This document shows positions 29,304 to 38,543 of a stretch of DNA of 42,062 nt, piece by piece (positions within the stretch are counted from its first letter, which is position 1; every line of letters begins with the position of its first letter). The translations under genes and the position numbers were made by a program. Location: the IMG/VR virus record IMGVR_UViG_3300025645_000149, positions 1-42,062 of that record. One strand, 5' to 3'. This stretch comes from a virus. The notes beneath the pieces are model-generated. The model worked only from the letters and a program-made list of their open reading frames with translations, was not told the origin of the DNA and did no database searches.

Positions 29304-31156
29304 TAGCGTCTCCCGTCCGTTCTAATGCCGAGCCGTAATGATCCCACTGACCAACCGTAACCCAAGCCGCTTGACTCAATCCGAATGATTGACTCTCTCG
29401 ATCTGGCCCGGACGTGCTCCTGCTGTGATGAGCTTGTTACTGTCGCTGTTGACAGTGTGGCGGGCGTCTCCAGTGGGAAGTTTCGCCCCTTAAATACAAT
29501 ATCAATACTGGCGTTAGATTGATCTCCAAGCAACGTGAAGTCGGGGATCACCCTGTTTATCATCATCAGTGAATCGCCATCACCAATGCCAATGTCTCCC
29601 GACTCCACATACGCCACAAGTTCTGATCCGTCAGCGTCATACCCTATCTCTTGCGTATACAGGTAGTTCGTCAACACATTGTCGAGGTCGTTAGTGGCCG
29701 CAATCGGGTACTCATGGAGCGGCGCGTTAAAGTACGCTCCTCGCCCTAGAGTTCCTACGGCCCAGACGTTTTCCACATAATTGAAAGAGACGTAGTTCGT
29801 GATATCTGTGTTACCACTGCCAACTGGGTAATACCACGTTACTTCTGAGTAGTCAGGATTAGTGGTTGCAAATACCTTGTAGATTTGGTCTTTGTTTATG
29901 TTGTCAAAAACATATCGCTCTACCGAGCAAGGCATTCTTTGCACTGCGCCTCGGTAGATGTAGAAGCCGCCGGGGTCCATGAAGTACATGGTGTCGCCAG
30001 CAACAATCGCCGCCTTTGGTGAGGCAAACGCTACATTCTCCGCCACAGGTGTGAACGAGAAAATAAAGGGGGCGCCCACATACCGCATCGACACTAGGCC
30101 ATTGTCGGTGCTAATTAGTATTTCTTGGCGAGTCTTGATGGCGCCCACAATCGCGGTGCCTGATGACAAGACCTGACCGCCCGCTGAGTTTGTTGCTGTG
30201 GGCGTCCAGTCTGCCGCACTTTCTTGATCCGACCAGCGCACCAGTAGCGGGTCAATCTCGCCTCCGCCAATCGGGTTTACGCCAAAACAAATGACATGCC
30301 GGTCTATGTCAGAGACCATCACTTGGAGGGCGCCTGTCGGAGTGTTGCTTGCCCCTCCAACAGAGCTAAGCGCAACGCCTCGCGCCTCCACTCCGGAGGA
30401 TTTGTCCCAGTAATAGACCCCTCCCGCTCGCGGGTTAAATATCAGGTCATCGCCAAACGCATCTTGGCTGTATATGCGTAACTGGTTGGTTGCGCTGATC
30501 GTAGAGCTAGCACCCCATGATCCAGCACCCCACGGGTTTACGCCCCACCCTGTAGAGCGAACATAGCTATTTAGCCCGACATTTATTTGATAAGCCGCTG
30601 TAACCGACCCGCCGCCATTCGCCGTGTCACTAGAGTTGGCGGTCACTGCTGAGCCGCTCGTATCTACCGCGCTTATCGTGTAGGTGTTGACGGTAAGCAC
30701 AACCTCAACTTGATATTCTTGATTTAACACTGCGGCAGTAATATTGCCGCCTAACGACGTGGCGCCAGAAAATGTCACAAAGTCACCGGATACAGCGCCG
30801 TGGCTGTTGTCGGTCACAGTGATCGTAGACGAGCCATTTGTTGCGGCAAATGTTGCCGCATTCGTGGTGGTCGCCCTGATCGGCGTAATGTCGTTTAGTG
30901 ATCCACCCTCCTCAATATAGAACTTGAGGTTTGTGCCAACACCGAGAAACAAGGAGCCGTCTTTGGTGCCCCAGTCCATAAGCGAACGGCACACACCCTT
31001 AACAACGCCCGCGATGTACTTTTCCCAGCCGCCGATTTTTTCGACGCGGCCCTTTCTGAATCGTATCTTGTCTGAGTCAAACCACCCAGAGTCCGTCGTA
31101 TACTGAGTGCCTTCTTTATCGACACCCGGATTAAATGCAACTTTTGATAATGGCAT
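29303..31156 (-). CDS. T7 gp12-like tail nozzle protein (617 aa)
   Basis: The N-terminus (FNPGVDKEGTQYTTDSGWF, then KIRFRKGRVEKIGGWEKY) and the β-propeller-like body (SWGASS, NPRAGGVYYWD, VRWSDQESAADWTP) match the nozzle/DNA-stabilisation proteins of podoviruses. They form the hexameric distal tube through which DNA exits. A Thr/Ser-rich insert at about 95-190 (TNAATFAATNGSSTITVTD) looks like an Ig-like decoration. Its length is somewhat shorter than T7 gp12 (794 aa). It starts ten bases after the endolysin stop in the same operon. Confidence 0.85.
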   Translation of the reverse strand: MPLSKVAFNPGVDKEGTQYTTDSGWFDSDKIRFRKGRVEKIGGWEKYIAGVVKGVCRSLMDWGTKDGSLFLGVGTNLKFYIEEGGSLNDITPIRATTTNAATFAATNGSSTITVTDNSHGAVSGDFVTFSGATSLGGNITAAVLNQEYQVEVVLTVNTYTISAVDTSGSAVTANSSDTANGGGSVTAAYQINVGLNSYVRSTGWGVNPWGAGSWGASSTISATNQLRIYSQDAFGDDLIFNPRAGGVYYWDKSSGVEARGVALSSVGGASNTPTGALQVMVSDIDRHVICFGVNPIGGGEIDPLLVRWSDQESAADWTPTATNSAGGQVLSSGTAIVGAIKTRQEILISTDNGLVSMRYVGAPFIFSFTPVAENVAFASPKAAIVAGDTMYFMDPGGFYIYRGAVQRMPCSVERYVFDNINKDQIYKVFATTNPDYSEVTWYYPVGSGNTDITNYVSFNYVENVWAVGTLGRGAYFNAPLHEYPIAATNDLDNVLTNYLYTQEIGYDADGSELVAYVESGDIGIGDGDSLMMINRVIPDFTLLGDQSNASIDIVFKGRNFPLETPATLSTATVTSSSQQEHVRARSRESIIRIESSGLGYGWSVGSLRLGIRTDGRR

Positions 31157-31165
31157 TTCTTGGCC

Positions 31166-31516
31166 TCAATAAGTCCAGAGCACCGGCTTAGTTGATCTAA
31201 TGTCCACATGCACAAATGTTTTTGCTACGCCTATCCCACTAAATCCCATAGACAATGCGTTTTTCACCAGAGTCATTCTATCGGCGCCATTCTCAACCCG
31301 AATGTCTGCGGCTACGCCTCTTGCGTGAGTGCCGGGACCATTAGGCTTGTCTCTTTCTGCGCTATGCTTGGCCGACCTGTATCCAGATACAATAGAAAAT
31401 GGAAAGCCGCAAACCCCCCGAAGCTCGTCTAGCGCATATAAGAACTCGGGCTTCATGTCATTTTCGCCCGTCTCAGAACAATCAAACTCAGACGAGCTAA
31501 AGTACTTGTATGTCAT
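31166..31516 (-). CDS. Peptidase M15-like endolysin (116 aa)
   Basis: The zinc site of the M15 peptidase family (PF08291-like) is visible: His64 and Asp71 in GTHARGVAADIR and His103 in FVHVDI, with Ser44-Gly-Tyr-Arg as the substrate-loop SGYR. These enzymes cleave D-Ala or L-Ala-D-Glu links of peptidoglycan. There is no signal peptide, so release needs the adjacent holin-like membrane proteins. It is compact (116 aa), as usual for phage M15A endolysins. Confidence 0.92.
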   Translation of the reverse strand: MTYKYFSSSEFDCSETGENDMKPEFLYALDELRGVCGFPFSIVSGYRSAKHSAERDKPNGPGTHARGVAADIRVENGADRMTLVKNALSMGFSGIGVAKTFVHVDIRSTKPVLWTY

Positions 31517-31710
31517 TCTTTTCTTCCGGAACCTAAAAACAATCCAAACGAGGCGGTAAGTGCTCCTGTCATTACAGAAACTAATGCCGCCTGCTCTGGA
31601 TGTGGATCAGGAAGATCCATAAACCAACCTACGACCTGATAAGTCATGATTAGCATCGTAATCATCAGCATGCGTGGAATGATTCGTAGTTGCTCAAGCC
31701 GGTCAATCAT
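31513..31710 (-). CDS. Two-TM holin-like protein (65 aa)
   Basis: Two hydrophobic segments at about 15-34 (LMITMLIMTYQVVGWFMDL) and 42-60 (ALVSVMTGALTASFGLFLG) flank a short polar loop, with a basic N-terminus and C-terminus: the layout of a class II holin. The end overlaps the endolysin start by four bases. It likely contributes to lysis timing. Evidence is topology and position. Confidence 0.75.
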   Translation of the reverse strand: MIDRLEQLRIIPRMLMITMLIMTYQVVGWFMDLPDPHPEQAALVSVMTGALTASFGLFLGSGRKE

Positions 31711-32087
31711 TGTTGCTTCTTGAGCTTCATCAGCTTATCTGCGCCGCGAATGCCAAAGCTGGCACTAACTGCAAGAAAAAGAAGATACTGATACCAATCA
31801 GGAAGAGTATCCAAAGCCCTAAAACTAGCGAGCACCCGATCAACAACACCGGAATCATTAACCACAACAGAGTATCCAAGACAAAACAGAGGGACCGCGA
31901 GCACAAGAGTCCAAAACTCATCCTTCCAGCTTGAGGCTGAAGCGCCAGCCATTTTGCTTTCCCAGTCTGCATCATTCTGTATTACCTGAAGTTTTGCCTG
32001 ATGCTTGGCCTGAGCCTCTTCTTTTTTATTGTTAAGGTAGCCCCCGATAAGGCTAGCAATCGGAGATATCAGCGCCTGCCAGACCAC
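31707..32087 (-). CDS. GTA-type three-TM holin candidate (126 aa)
   Basis: An N-terminal helix (LISPIASLIGGYLN), a charged coiled middle (KKEEAQAKHQAK) and two TM segments about 62-80 and 98-116, with GIRGADKLMKL at the end, match the holin of gene transfer agents and many alpha- and gammaproteobacterial phages (PF11351-like). Overlaps both neighbours. Likely the main holin. Confidence 0.8.
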   Translation of the reverse strand: MVWQALISPIASLIGGYLNNKKEEAQAKHQAKLQVIQNDADWESKMAGASASSWKDEFWTLVLAVPLFCLGYSVVVNDSGVVDRVLASFRALDTLPDWYQYLLFLAVSASFGIRGADKLMKLKKQQ

Positions 32088-32314
32088 TACTTGTCAGCCT
32101 TTTCATCTAGCTTTTCAAGAATCTTATCTAGCTTGTCTTTGATTTCTCTGATTTCTCGATCATGCGATTGCCTTGCCATGTCGGTTTCTGTGCGAAGAAC
32201 CGCCAGTTGCGTGGCGTGATCTTGCTGACGGACAAACATCAACCAAAGAAAACCCGCTATAGGCATTACAACCCATCGAAGCACTGTCTCCAAAACGTCC
32301 ACCTTACTTACCAC
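32087..32314 (-). CDS. TM plus coiled-coil lysis protein (about 75 aa)
   Basis: The start is uncertain: GTG at 32314 or 32302, each overlapping the upstream gene stop. A single TM helix (VLRWVVMPIAGFLWLMFV) is followed by a long charged coiled coil (REIREIKDKLDKILEKLDE). This layout suits an inner-membrane spanin-like or XhlA-like accessory protein. It lies in the lysis cassette between holin and a conserved phage protein. Confidence 0.7.
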   Translation of the reverse strand: MVSKVDVLETVLRWVVMPIAGFLWLMFVRQQDHATQLAVLRTETDMARQSHDREIREIKDKLDKILEKLDEKADK

Positions 32315-32591
32315 TCGCCATAAATTGAGCCGCTCTCCGCAGATCCGCACGGTGAGCCTTTTCGCAATGGCCGGCCTCAAACGGTCTAAATAATATATTT
32401 AACACAAACATCATGCCGCCCCAGAACCAATCTTCTTGCTGTCGGTAGCTACGCCCAGAGATGGACTCGTTAGGGTTTTCGCTCAAGAACAACACAACAT
32501 TAATTAACTGAGATAGTGCATCGCCACAGCGCACAAGATAAGCACCAATCCCAAAAAACCAATCATAAGCGTCACCATTAACTCGCCACAT
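32304..32591 (-). CDS. Conserved lysis-cassette protein (95 aa)
   Basis: The motif ENPNESISGRSYR, followed by two aromatic segments and a His/Cys-containing C-terminal helix (AGHCEKAHRADLRRAAQF), recurs in many phage and prophage genomes beside lysis genes. Its role is unknown. It starts 28 bases after the lipoprotein gene stop and overlaps the next gene's start. Confidence 0.75.
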   Translation of the reverse strand: MWRVNGDAYDWFFGIGAYLVRCGDALSQLINVVLFLSENPNESISGRSYRQQEDWFWGGMMFVLNILFRPFEAGHCEKAHRADLRRAAQFMASGK

Positions 32592-32619
32592 AATAAAAAT
32601 CCTTTTACCGCGCCAGAAA

Positions 32620-33450
32620 TTAGTTGCAAGTCACTACGACTTTGTTGTTTGAATCTGTAGTGATAACGCAACCGTTAGCCTTCAGCATGTCTTGCATAAT
32701 CAAGTCGCTCTTGTTGAGGTAACTTAGCCAATCCGTAGTGTTTCCTCGAATATTAATCATGCCTTGGATGCCTGCGTTCTCAACCGAGTCAATGCCGTTA
32801 TTACCAAGCGTGACAAGGTTTGCCATACCGTTGGTGCCAAGACCGTAAAGGTTATTCATGCCGTTAGTACCAAGCGTGGTCAAGTTGTTCATGCCGTTGG
32901 TGGCAATAGCCGTATTAGCGTCAAATCCTGACTCACCTAGCTGGGTGAGGTTGTCCATGCCGGTGACACCAAGGGTCACCATGCCGTCAACGAATGGGGT
33001 GTAATCAACATTACCTAGCGCCTCATATCCGGCGGCGGCGGAGTCAGCAAACGCACCGTAAAGCGCCTGTTGAGTATTGGCGTCAGCATTGATGCGAGCC
33101 AAATCTACTCGCGAGTTGTATCGCGCCATCGTCTTGGTAGAGTCGGTCTGCATCCACATCATCCCCAGATTGCTGACCGGCGCCGCAAGTATAGAGGCCC
33201 ATTGAATCGCGACAGATTGCTGTGGTATTGGCTGTACTGTAGGCGTCTGAGTTAGCGCAAGCGCCATTACAGCGGCACTCGCGGCCTGCCCGTCACCAGC
33301 AGAAGCTATAACAGCCAGCGCATCAAACTTGGCTTGCGTGGCGGCGGCATTTGCTTGCGCCGCTTTTTCTACCGCTTGGTAGTAATCAGTCGCGGCAGTA
33401 GTACACCCCGCTAACAAGACAAAACTTACCGCTAAACAAAGCCCTTTCAT
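32620..33450 (-). CDS. Lipoprotein with tandem 11-residue repeats (276 aa)
   Basis: A lipoprotein signal ends in the lipobox LLAGC with Cys16 and Thr17, predicting outer-membrane sorting after processing. Residues 17-155 are helical and Ala-rich. Residues about 160-237 are seven tandem 11-residue repeats such as TNGMNNLTTLG, TNGMNNLYGLG and TNGMANLVTLG, with three nearly identical at the DNA level. The end is β-rich with two cysteines (ANGCVITT, VVVTCN). It may be a lysis lipoprotein or an infection-exclusion factor; function unproven. Confidence 0.85.
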   Translation of the reverse strand: MKGLCLAVSFVLLAGCTTAATDYYQAVEKAAQANAAATQAKFDALAVIASAGDGQAASAAVMALALTQTPTVQPIPQQSVAIQWASILAAPVSNLGMMWMQTDSTKTMARYNSRVDLARINADANTQQALYGAFADSAAAGYEALGNVDYTPFVDGMVTLGVTGMDNLTQLGESGFDANTAIATNGMNNLTTLGTNGMNNLYGLGTNGMANLVTLGNNGIDSVENAGIQGMINIRGNTTDWLSYLNKSDLIMQDMLKANGCVITTDSNNKVVVTCN

Positions 33451-33462
33451 GCGCTTTTCCTC

Positions 33463-33990
33463 TTAGCCTTCAGGCCAATCGTTAAAAGTTGAAGGATTAT
33501 CTGGAGTACCTGCTATCAATGTGACAAACTCTGCATGAGTAGTTACCGCGTTGATCTGAGTTTCCATAGAGTTTGAGGCAGTGCGTACCGCCGTTCTGTA
33601 GGTTAATACGTCAGCAGGAATGGCAACACTAGCTTCCGCCCTGCGTATAACGTACCAATCAGTAGGAGCTAGCAAACTTCCTGCCTCTGCTTTGACTTTG
33701 GCGCACTCTTGAGACTTTAGACCCAGCGTAATGATTGGGTTGCCATCTGTGTCAAAAGCAGGCTCACCGTCAGTTTCGTCTATTTCGTGTACGTCATCTA
33801 GCGCCTTGGGTACGTCTGCCGCCCAATAAAACCGTGGGTCAAACGGAGCAGGGTCATCTACCCACACTAGACCAGCCGCAGTCTTCGCTTCGTCTGACCA
33901 AGATCCCCAATTAGTCGGGTGCTTAATTCCGTCATCATTCGTCCAGCTTCTGCCTTCGCGAATGACTGTAGTGTTATATGTCCATGCCAT
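33463..33990 (-). CDS. Tail fibre assembly-like protein (175 aa)
   Basis: The C-terminal third (LLAPTDWYVIRRAEAS, IPADVLTYRTAVRTAS) matches tail-fibre assembly chaperones, where the LxxTDW and YRxxLR-type motifs are diagnostic. The N-terminus is Trp-rich. It directly follows the presumed receptor-binding gene in transcription order, where fibre chaperones are usually found. Confidence 0.75.
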   Translation of the reverse strand: MAWTYNTTVIREGRSWTNDDGIKHPTNWGSWSDEAKTAAGLVWVDDPAPFDPRFYWAADVPKALDDVHEIDETDGEPAFDTDGNPIITLGLKSQECAKVKAEAGSLLAPTDWYVIRRAEASVAIPADVLTYRTAVRTASNSMETQINAVTTHAEFVTLIAGTPDNPSTFNDWPEG

Positions 33991-33995
33991 TGTTG

Positions 33996-36374
33996 TTACC
34001 TCGCGTTGGCGTATTTGAAGGGCATCTCTGCAAATGCCACGTAAAGGTATGAGCCAGTATTAGACCCATTGTATGCGGCGTTGCTATTTACGATTCTAAA
34101 CCCGTTAGACAGATAATCTATTGCGTGTCCCGTTCCTTCTGCGACATCAAGGTTTGCGTACAGTGTTGCGTTATCTAAGGGGTTATATGGGCTTCTTGCA
34201 GTGTCGTTGATGTACCAGTTTTCAGTGCCATTTGTTCTTTTTATCATCACCCACGCTGGCCTAAATCCGGTATAAATAATTGGCCCAAGCGCACTTCCGT
34301 TATCAAGATAAGCCCCAATCTTGCTGAAGCCTTCTACGCTGTGAAAGCAGTAGGCTACAAAGTCACCAGAGGTATACCAATCTTTAAACGTGGTGGCCGT
34401 TATCGTCATGGTGTCATCACCACTAAATACGTGGGTATCGTCTAGTCGTGCATAATCTATAGTCCCGTCAATTGTTGTAGTGAACGTGTACCATCCAGTA
34501 CTAGCAGTACGAGATTTATGTATGAGTAATTCTGGCGCTTTGTCTAAACCGTGCCCTACGTCATTATGGCCGCTGGCCGCAGTAAAAGTGACAATACTAA
34601 ACCCAGCATCAGTATTGGCAGACACTATAGATGTAATATCTCCTTCATTATTAGTTACGCCTGAACCGCCAGCTTTCCAGTTCCATGCAACCTGACCAGA
34701 AGCGGCATTTCCACCTACGTTTGATCCATACGAAAATCCATCAGAATCAAAAGATGTGAGCGTTGTAGATAAAGTATTCGCTCCGTTAGTGTGGTTAGGC
34801 ATTAAGTAATTTTGTGCGCCTCTAATAACATCGTATAGCTCATGGTCATAGGCATTTGCTCTGTTTTTAAGCCAAACCATATCAGGCTGAAAACCTACGC
34901 CAGTAACCGATATTGACGAACCATTACCTGTATACACCACAGTATTAAAGTAATCTTGTGGGCTTGCGTCTAAGGCAGGGTTAAACGCCGCTGGTGGATC
35001 AGGCAGGTTAGCCGTACATAAAGCTAGATGGCCTGAAGGCGGGCTGTAGTAAAAGTCACCGCGTCCGTTAGCGTCTGTGTTGCCTTGTGCTGTTTTGTTT
35101 CCAGCAAAGCTAGAGTCTTGCCCAAAATTAACTACGCCTGTTGTACCCGTAGAACCGCTAGTTCCGTCACAAAAAAGAGGGACTAAACCCGAAACATCAT
35201 AGGTTTTTGTGTACATTAAAGAATTATTTTTGTAAAACTTAACATCAGTTCCATCGTAACTAACGCCAACAATATCGTCATCTTCTGCGCCTTTACCCGC
35301 GTCAGCACCAGAATCAGTAGATCCATTTACAAGTAAATAACCAGCAGTCCCATACGAGTAGTATGTAATAGAAGGGTTTGCATCGGAAGGAAACGCATTG
35401 CGGCAATCAGACCTACAAAAACCTACTACGGGAGAAAACCCCGCTGTTTTTACATATACCTCAAAATACCAACTTTTAGTGGAAGGAACGCCTATAGTGC
35501 CTTGACCAAAACCACCGCCCGTTACAGGAGTGGCATACTGTAAGCCTCCCTGAGAGTATGAGTTATATCCTGCCCAAGAGCCGGGAGAAAGCGTGTTTAA
35601 AATGGCAAAGTTGTTTGTCGGGCTATCCGGCACTTGATCCGTGGCTACAATGTTTGTAACTGTCCAAGTATTGCCGTTACCGCTGGAGTCCGTGCCTAGT
35701 GAGCTAGAGTTACCAAACTTCAAGTAATACCCTAAAGAGCCGTAGCTACCTGTGTACGCTTTAGGAATCCATGTGTCTGACTTGGTTTCGCCAAAACTGG
35801 CTGGCGTTAGTGCAGTGCCATCAACAAAGTTTACTTCGGTTATGTAGCCATCAAAGTAAGTGGTGTCGTATGGCGTAGACCCAATAGTATGTTCGTTGGT
35901 GTTGTTGACGTATCCTTGCTTGTAGCGATTTGGGTCAGAACTTTCGTACCAATCTGTTATTTGCTCGCCATTAACATATATTTTAATTCTGTTTGAAGCT
36001 GTTTCTTGGCCTGTATCTGTAGCAATTACAATGTGATACCAAGCGGCAGGATCTCTAAACCTTTGAGAGCTAGTGTAAATCCAATCATACGCACTGCTGG
36101 TGTATCCGTTGTAGCTTAACCTGTCGTTGCTATCAAAAAACAAAACATCTCTGTTTACACCGCCAGTACCAGCACTAAAAACACCGTCATAGCCAGAGTC
36201 TGCGAATTTTGAGCGTTTAATCCACGCGCTAAAAGTCCATGTCCTCATGTTGCCAGTAGACGAGGGTGTTATGCTTAGTTGTGAATTAGCATCAAACCGT
36301 ACAGAGTTGTCTATCTCATGCGGATAGAAGCCCGATGAGTACATCCATTGCGGTGAGCCAAATGGACCTGACAT
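33996..36374 (-). CDS. LamG/SPRY-type receptor-binding protein candidate (792 aa)
   Basis: An N-terminal concanavalin A-like LamG domain is suggested at residues about 20-205 (FSAWIKRS, WYHIVIATDTGQ, KIYVNGEQI, DGYITEVNFVDG). A SPRY-like domain follows at about 285-420 (WYFEVYVKT, VGVSYDGTDVKFYKNNSL). Two further β-domains contain VYTGNGSSISVTGVGFQPDMVW and IIYTGFRPAWVMIKR, which look like two copies of one fold. The assembly of lectin-like modules fits a tail spike or fibre that binds host glycans. Confidence 0.8.
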   Translation of the reverse strand: MSGPFGSPQWMYSSGFYPHEIDNSVRFDANSQLSITPSSTGNMRTWTFSAWIKRSKFADSGYDGVFSAGTGGVNRDVLFFDSNDRLSYNGYTSSAYDWIYTSSQRFRDPAAWYHIVIATDTGQETASNRIKIYVNGEQITDWYESSDPNRYKQGYVNNTNEHTIGSTPYDTTYFDGYITEVNFVDGTALTPASFGETKSDTWIPKAYTGSYGSLGYYLKFGNSSSLGTDSSGNGNTWTVTNIVATDQVPDSPTNNFAILNTLSPGSWAGYNSYSQGGLQYATPVTGGGFGQGTIGVPSTKSWYFEVYVKTAGFSPVVGFCRSDCRNAFPSDANPSITYYSYGTAGYLLVNGSTDSGADAGKGAEDDDIVGVSYDGTDVKFYKNNSLMYTKTYDVSGLVPLFCDGTSGSTGTTGVVNFGQDSSFAGNKTAQGNTDANGRGDFYYSPPSGHLALCTANLPDPPAAFNPALDASPQDYFNTVVYTGNGSSISVTGVGFQPDMVWLKNRANAYDHELYDVIRGAQNYLMPNHTNGANTLSTTLTSFDSDGFSYGSNVGGNAASGQVAWNWKAGGSGVTNNEGDITSIVSANTDAGFSIVTFTAASGHNDVGHGLDKAPELLIHKSRTASTGWYTFTTTIDGTIDYARLDDTHVFSGDDTMTITATTFKDWYTSGDFVAYCFHSVEGFSKIGAYLDNGSALGPIIYTGFRPAWVMIKRTNGTENWYINDTARSPYNPLDNATLYANLDVAEGTGHAIDYLSNGFRIVNSNAAYNGSNTGSYLYVAFAEMPFKYANAR

Positions 36375-36383
36375 AGCTTATCC

Positions 36384-37625
36384 TCAGCTAAACGCGAGTT
36401 GTGGAGCGCCAAGCAAGATGCGGCCTGATGCGGCAACAACGTAAGGCACAATGTCCGTGGTCGATGCGGCAGAAGACAGGGTAAGCCCTGCTCCGCTGGC
36501 TGTCTCGTAGTCAGTACCAAGAGACACTGTTCGACTCCCCGTACCATCCTGAATAAACACGATAAACCCGGACTGACCTAAAATCTCCGTGCTTGGGTTA
36601 GCCAAGGTTACGTTGCCTGTTAGCGTTAGCACAAAGTTCTGATCGGCACTAAAGTCCAGAGTAATTGATCCGCTGTTACTGGTATCCGTTTCAGTGCTAG
36701 CGACTGCGGTAGTAAACACACCCGCCGTAAACGTACCTGCGGCGGCAGTAGAGCCACCAATAGTCACGGCATCCGCAGTACCGCCGTTGATGTCAGCAGT
36801 AGTCAGCACTGCACTTGCTACCGTCACTACACCTGTAGAATCTGCAATAGACCCTGCGGCTGTACCATCTTTAGCTTTTAAGTTCGTTACTTCAAGATTG
36901 GTTGCATCAACCGTCGTGGCATTTGCGGTGGTAAACGTGCCAACTGCGGCGGTAGAGCCTCCGATGGTCACATTGTCAGCCGTACCGCCATTAATATCAG
37001 CGGTGGTTAGCACCGCACTCGCTATCGTCACTACACCTGTCGAGTTAGCAATAGACCCTGCCGCCGTGCCGTCCTTGGCTTTTAGGTTGGTAACTTCAAG
37101 GTTGGTTGTATCCACGGTGGTGGCATTTACCGTGGTTGCATTTGCCGTAGTTACGGTTAGCCCCGTGACAGTTAAGTCAACATTAACGTCCGTAACCGTT
37201 GCGCCTGAGCCGCCGCCATTAAACTTCAGCAGGACATCTGCGCCGCTAACAATCTCAAAGTCATTTGAAGCGTTATAGGTGCCCTGAAAAACAATAACAG
37301 AGCGACTGCCCGACAGGCTGTTGCGGATGTGGACAATTTTCTCGGCATTGTTAGGCGTAAGCTGAACGTACGCCGTGCCGCCTAAGTCACCGCCGTCAAC
37401 AAACTCAATGAATTTGTTTCTTCCGTTAGAAGAGGCGCCGTCCGTTATAGGCAGGGCGGTAGGCGACCCAGAGCTTCCAGCAGACGACAGCGTAATGGAG
37501 ATAATCCCGTTGACGGCTTCATCAAGCAGGTCTAGGTTGGTATTGGTCGTAGTGCCCCATGTTCCTGACTGTTCGCCAGTAGCAATCTTTTCAATACCAA
37601 GGTTTGTTGTGTAAGTGCTAGGCAT
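36384..37625 (-). CDS. Tail fibre with 68-residue repeats (413 aa)
   Basis: The N-terminus (STYTTNLGIEKIATGEQSG) is shared by tail fibre proteins of marine phages. The centre (residues about 165-300) carries two near-identical 68-residue units, each with NLEVTNLKAKDG, then VLTTADINGGTAD and TIGGSTAA, and likely forms a β-helical shaft. The C-terminal domain (SADQNFVLTLTGNVTLANP) ends in a small β tip. Confidence 0.85.
   Translation of the reverse strand: MPSTYTTNLGIEKIATGEQSGTWGTTTNTNLDLLDEAVNGIISITLSSAGSSGSPTALPITDGASSNGRNKFIEFVDGGDLGGTAYVQLTPNNAEKIVHIRNSLSGSRSVIVFQGTYNASNDFEIVSGADVLLKFNGGGSGATVTDVNVDLTVTGLTVTTANATTVNATTVDTTNLEVTNLKAKDGTAAGSIANSTGVVTIASAVLTTADINGGTADNVTIGGSTAAVGTFTTANATTVDATNLEVTNLKAKDGTAAGSIADSTGVVTVASAVLTTADINGGTADAVTIGGSTAAAGTFTAGVFTTAVASTETDTSNSGSITLDFSADQNFVLTLTGNVTLANPSTEILGQSGFIVFIQDGTGSRTVSLGTDYETASGAGLTLSSAASTTDIVPYVVAASGRILLGAPQLAFS
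36770..37115 (-). repeat. Tandem 204-base coding repeat in fibre gene
   Basis: Equivalent bases in the two copies are 204 bases apart (for example 37084 and 36880), exactly 68 codons, with most changes at third positions. The two repeats are highly similar in protein, so copy-number change by slippage or recombination would keep frame. Confidence 0.75.
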
Positions 37626-37638
37626 TAATCAATCCTCT

Positions 37639-38109
37639 TTATGCCGCAATTTCTTCGTAGTTTGGCGTCTGCGACGGCGCTATGTTTGAGTAGCTTGGTG
37701 TTTGATCGGGAACAATCGACCCCCAAACAATCACCGCCCCTACCGACCCTGTTGCCGCTAGCCCTTCAACGGACACATTGGCTTTTGCGGCGGCGGTAAC
37801 AGATCCAACCGACCCTGTAGCAGAAAGCCCTGTGACGCTTATGTTGTTGTTTGTGACTGTGGATGCAGACCCAACTGATCCTGTGGCGGCAAGCCCTGTG
37901 ACCGTTATGTTCGCTTTTGCTGTTACTGTGACAGAGCCAACCGACCCCGTGGCCGCAAGACCTGTAACGGCAACGCCAGTGCCCGGAGCGGCAGTGACTG
38001 AGCCTACGCCTCCGGTAGCACCTGCGTTAGTATTGCTACCTTCGTTCCACCCAGCACTGCCCCAGCCGCCACGACCCCAACCAGTAAACGGGACAGTTGC
38101 GTCAGACAT
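37639..38109 (-). CDS. Repeat protein with four 22-residue units (156 aa)
   Basis: The sequence has a Trp/Gly-rich start (WGRGGWGSAGW) and then four 22-residue units of the form NITVTGLAATGSVGSVT, with the GLxATGSVG core invariant. The end has two short PxQTPxYxxI units. The repeats suggest stacked β-strands, as in a fibre or spike shaft. Similar tail-end YxxI units occur in other marine phage structural proteins. Confidence 0.8.
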   Translation of the reverse strand: MSDATVPFTGWGRGGWGSAGWNEGSNTNAGATGGVGSVTAAPGTGVAVTGLAATGSVGSVTVTAKANITVTGLAATGSVGSASTVTNNNISVTGLSATGSVGSVTAAAKANVSVEGLAATGSVGAVIVWGSIVPDQTPSYSNIAPSQTPNYEEIAA

Positions 38110-38543
38110 TACGCTATCCGGATAATTGCGTTGCTCGCGTCAGCCGTGGGAAAAACAATAGTAAAGTCTCCGCTAGAAGATGTTTTATCTGAGCCGAAGT
38201 CCAAGACTACTACCGTAGGGTCTCCACTGGCGCTGTCGTTGTAGATTAGCGCGCCTCTAGCCGTGAGCGACGAAGAGCTAAACGTCAGGTCTGAAAAGTC
38301 TGTGAGCGCAGTGGTGCTCGACGTAGTTGGATCAACCCGCGTAAGAGTTCCTCCGCCTGCCGTATAGCCTGTCCCGCTAGTCTCGTTACTGGTCGTATAC
38401 GCAGTTGTAGCGGCAGTAAAGCTGGCGCTATTGGTATACATGGCCAGCTTAAACGTACTGCCACCAGAGTTTTTAAAATTGTGGACGCCTTCAAGTAATT
38501 CTTTTTTGAAGGATGTGCACATAAAATTGCCACTAAACGCCAT
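38109..38543 (-). CDS. Conserved marine-phage structural protein (144 aa)
   Basis: The N-terminus (FKKELLEGVHNFK) and the following Ser/Thr-rich β segments (FKLAMYTNSASF, SGTGYTAGGGTL) are characteristic of a family common in marine phages near the tail genes. No enzyme motif. Its ATG lies next to the stop of the 92-aa gene. Confidence 0.8.
   Translation of the reverse strand: MAFSGNFMCTSFKKELLEGVHNFKNSGGSTFKLAMYTNSASFTAATTAYTTSNETSGTGYTAGGGTLTRVDPTTSSTTALTDFSDLTFSSSSLTARGALIYNDSASGDPTVVVLDFGSDKTSSSGDFTIVFPTADASNAIIRIA

Noticed and set aside
36694-37278. A 194-codon plus-strand frame rich in Val/Ala/Pro repeats
   Set aside because: It is the antisense read of the fibre's 68-residue repeats; the repeats themselves create the open frame.
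37778-38125. A 115-codon plus-strand frame with DPTDPVA repeats
   Set aside because: It is the mirror of the 22-residue repeat gene on the minus strand, which has the proper operon position.
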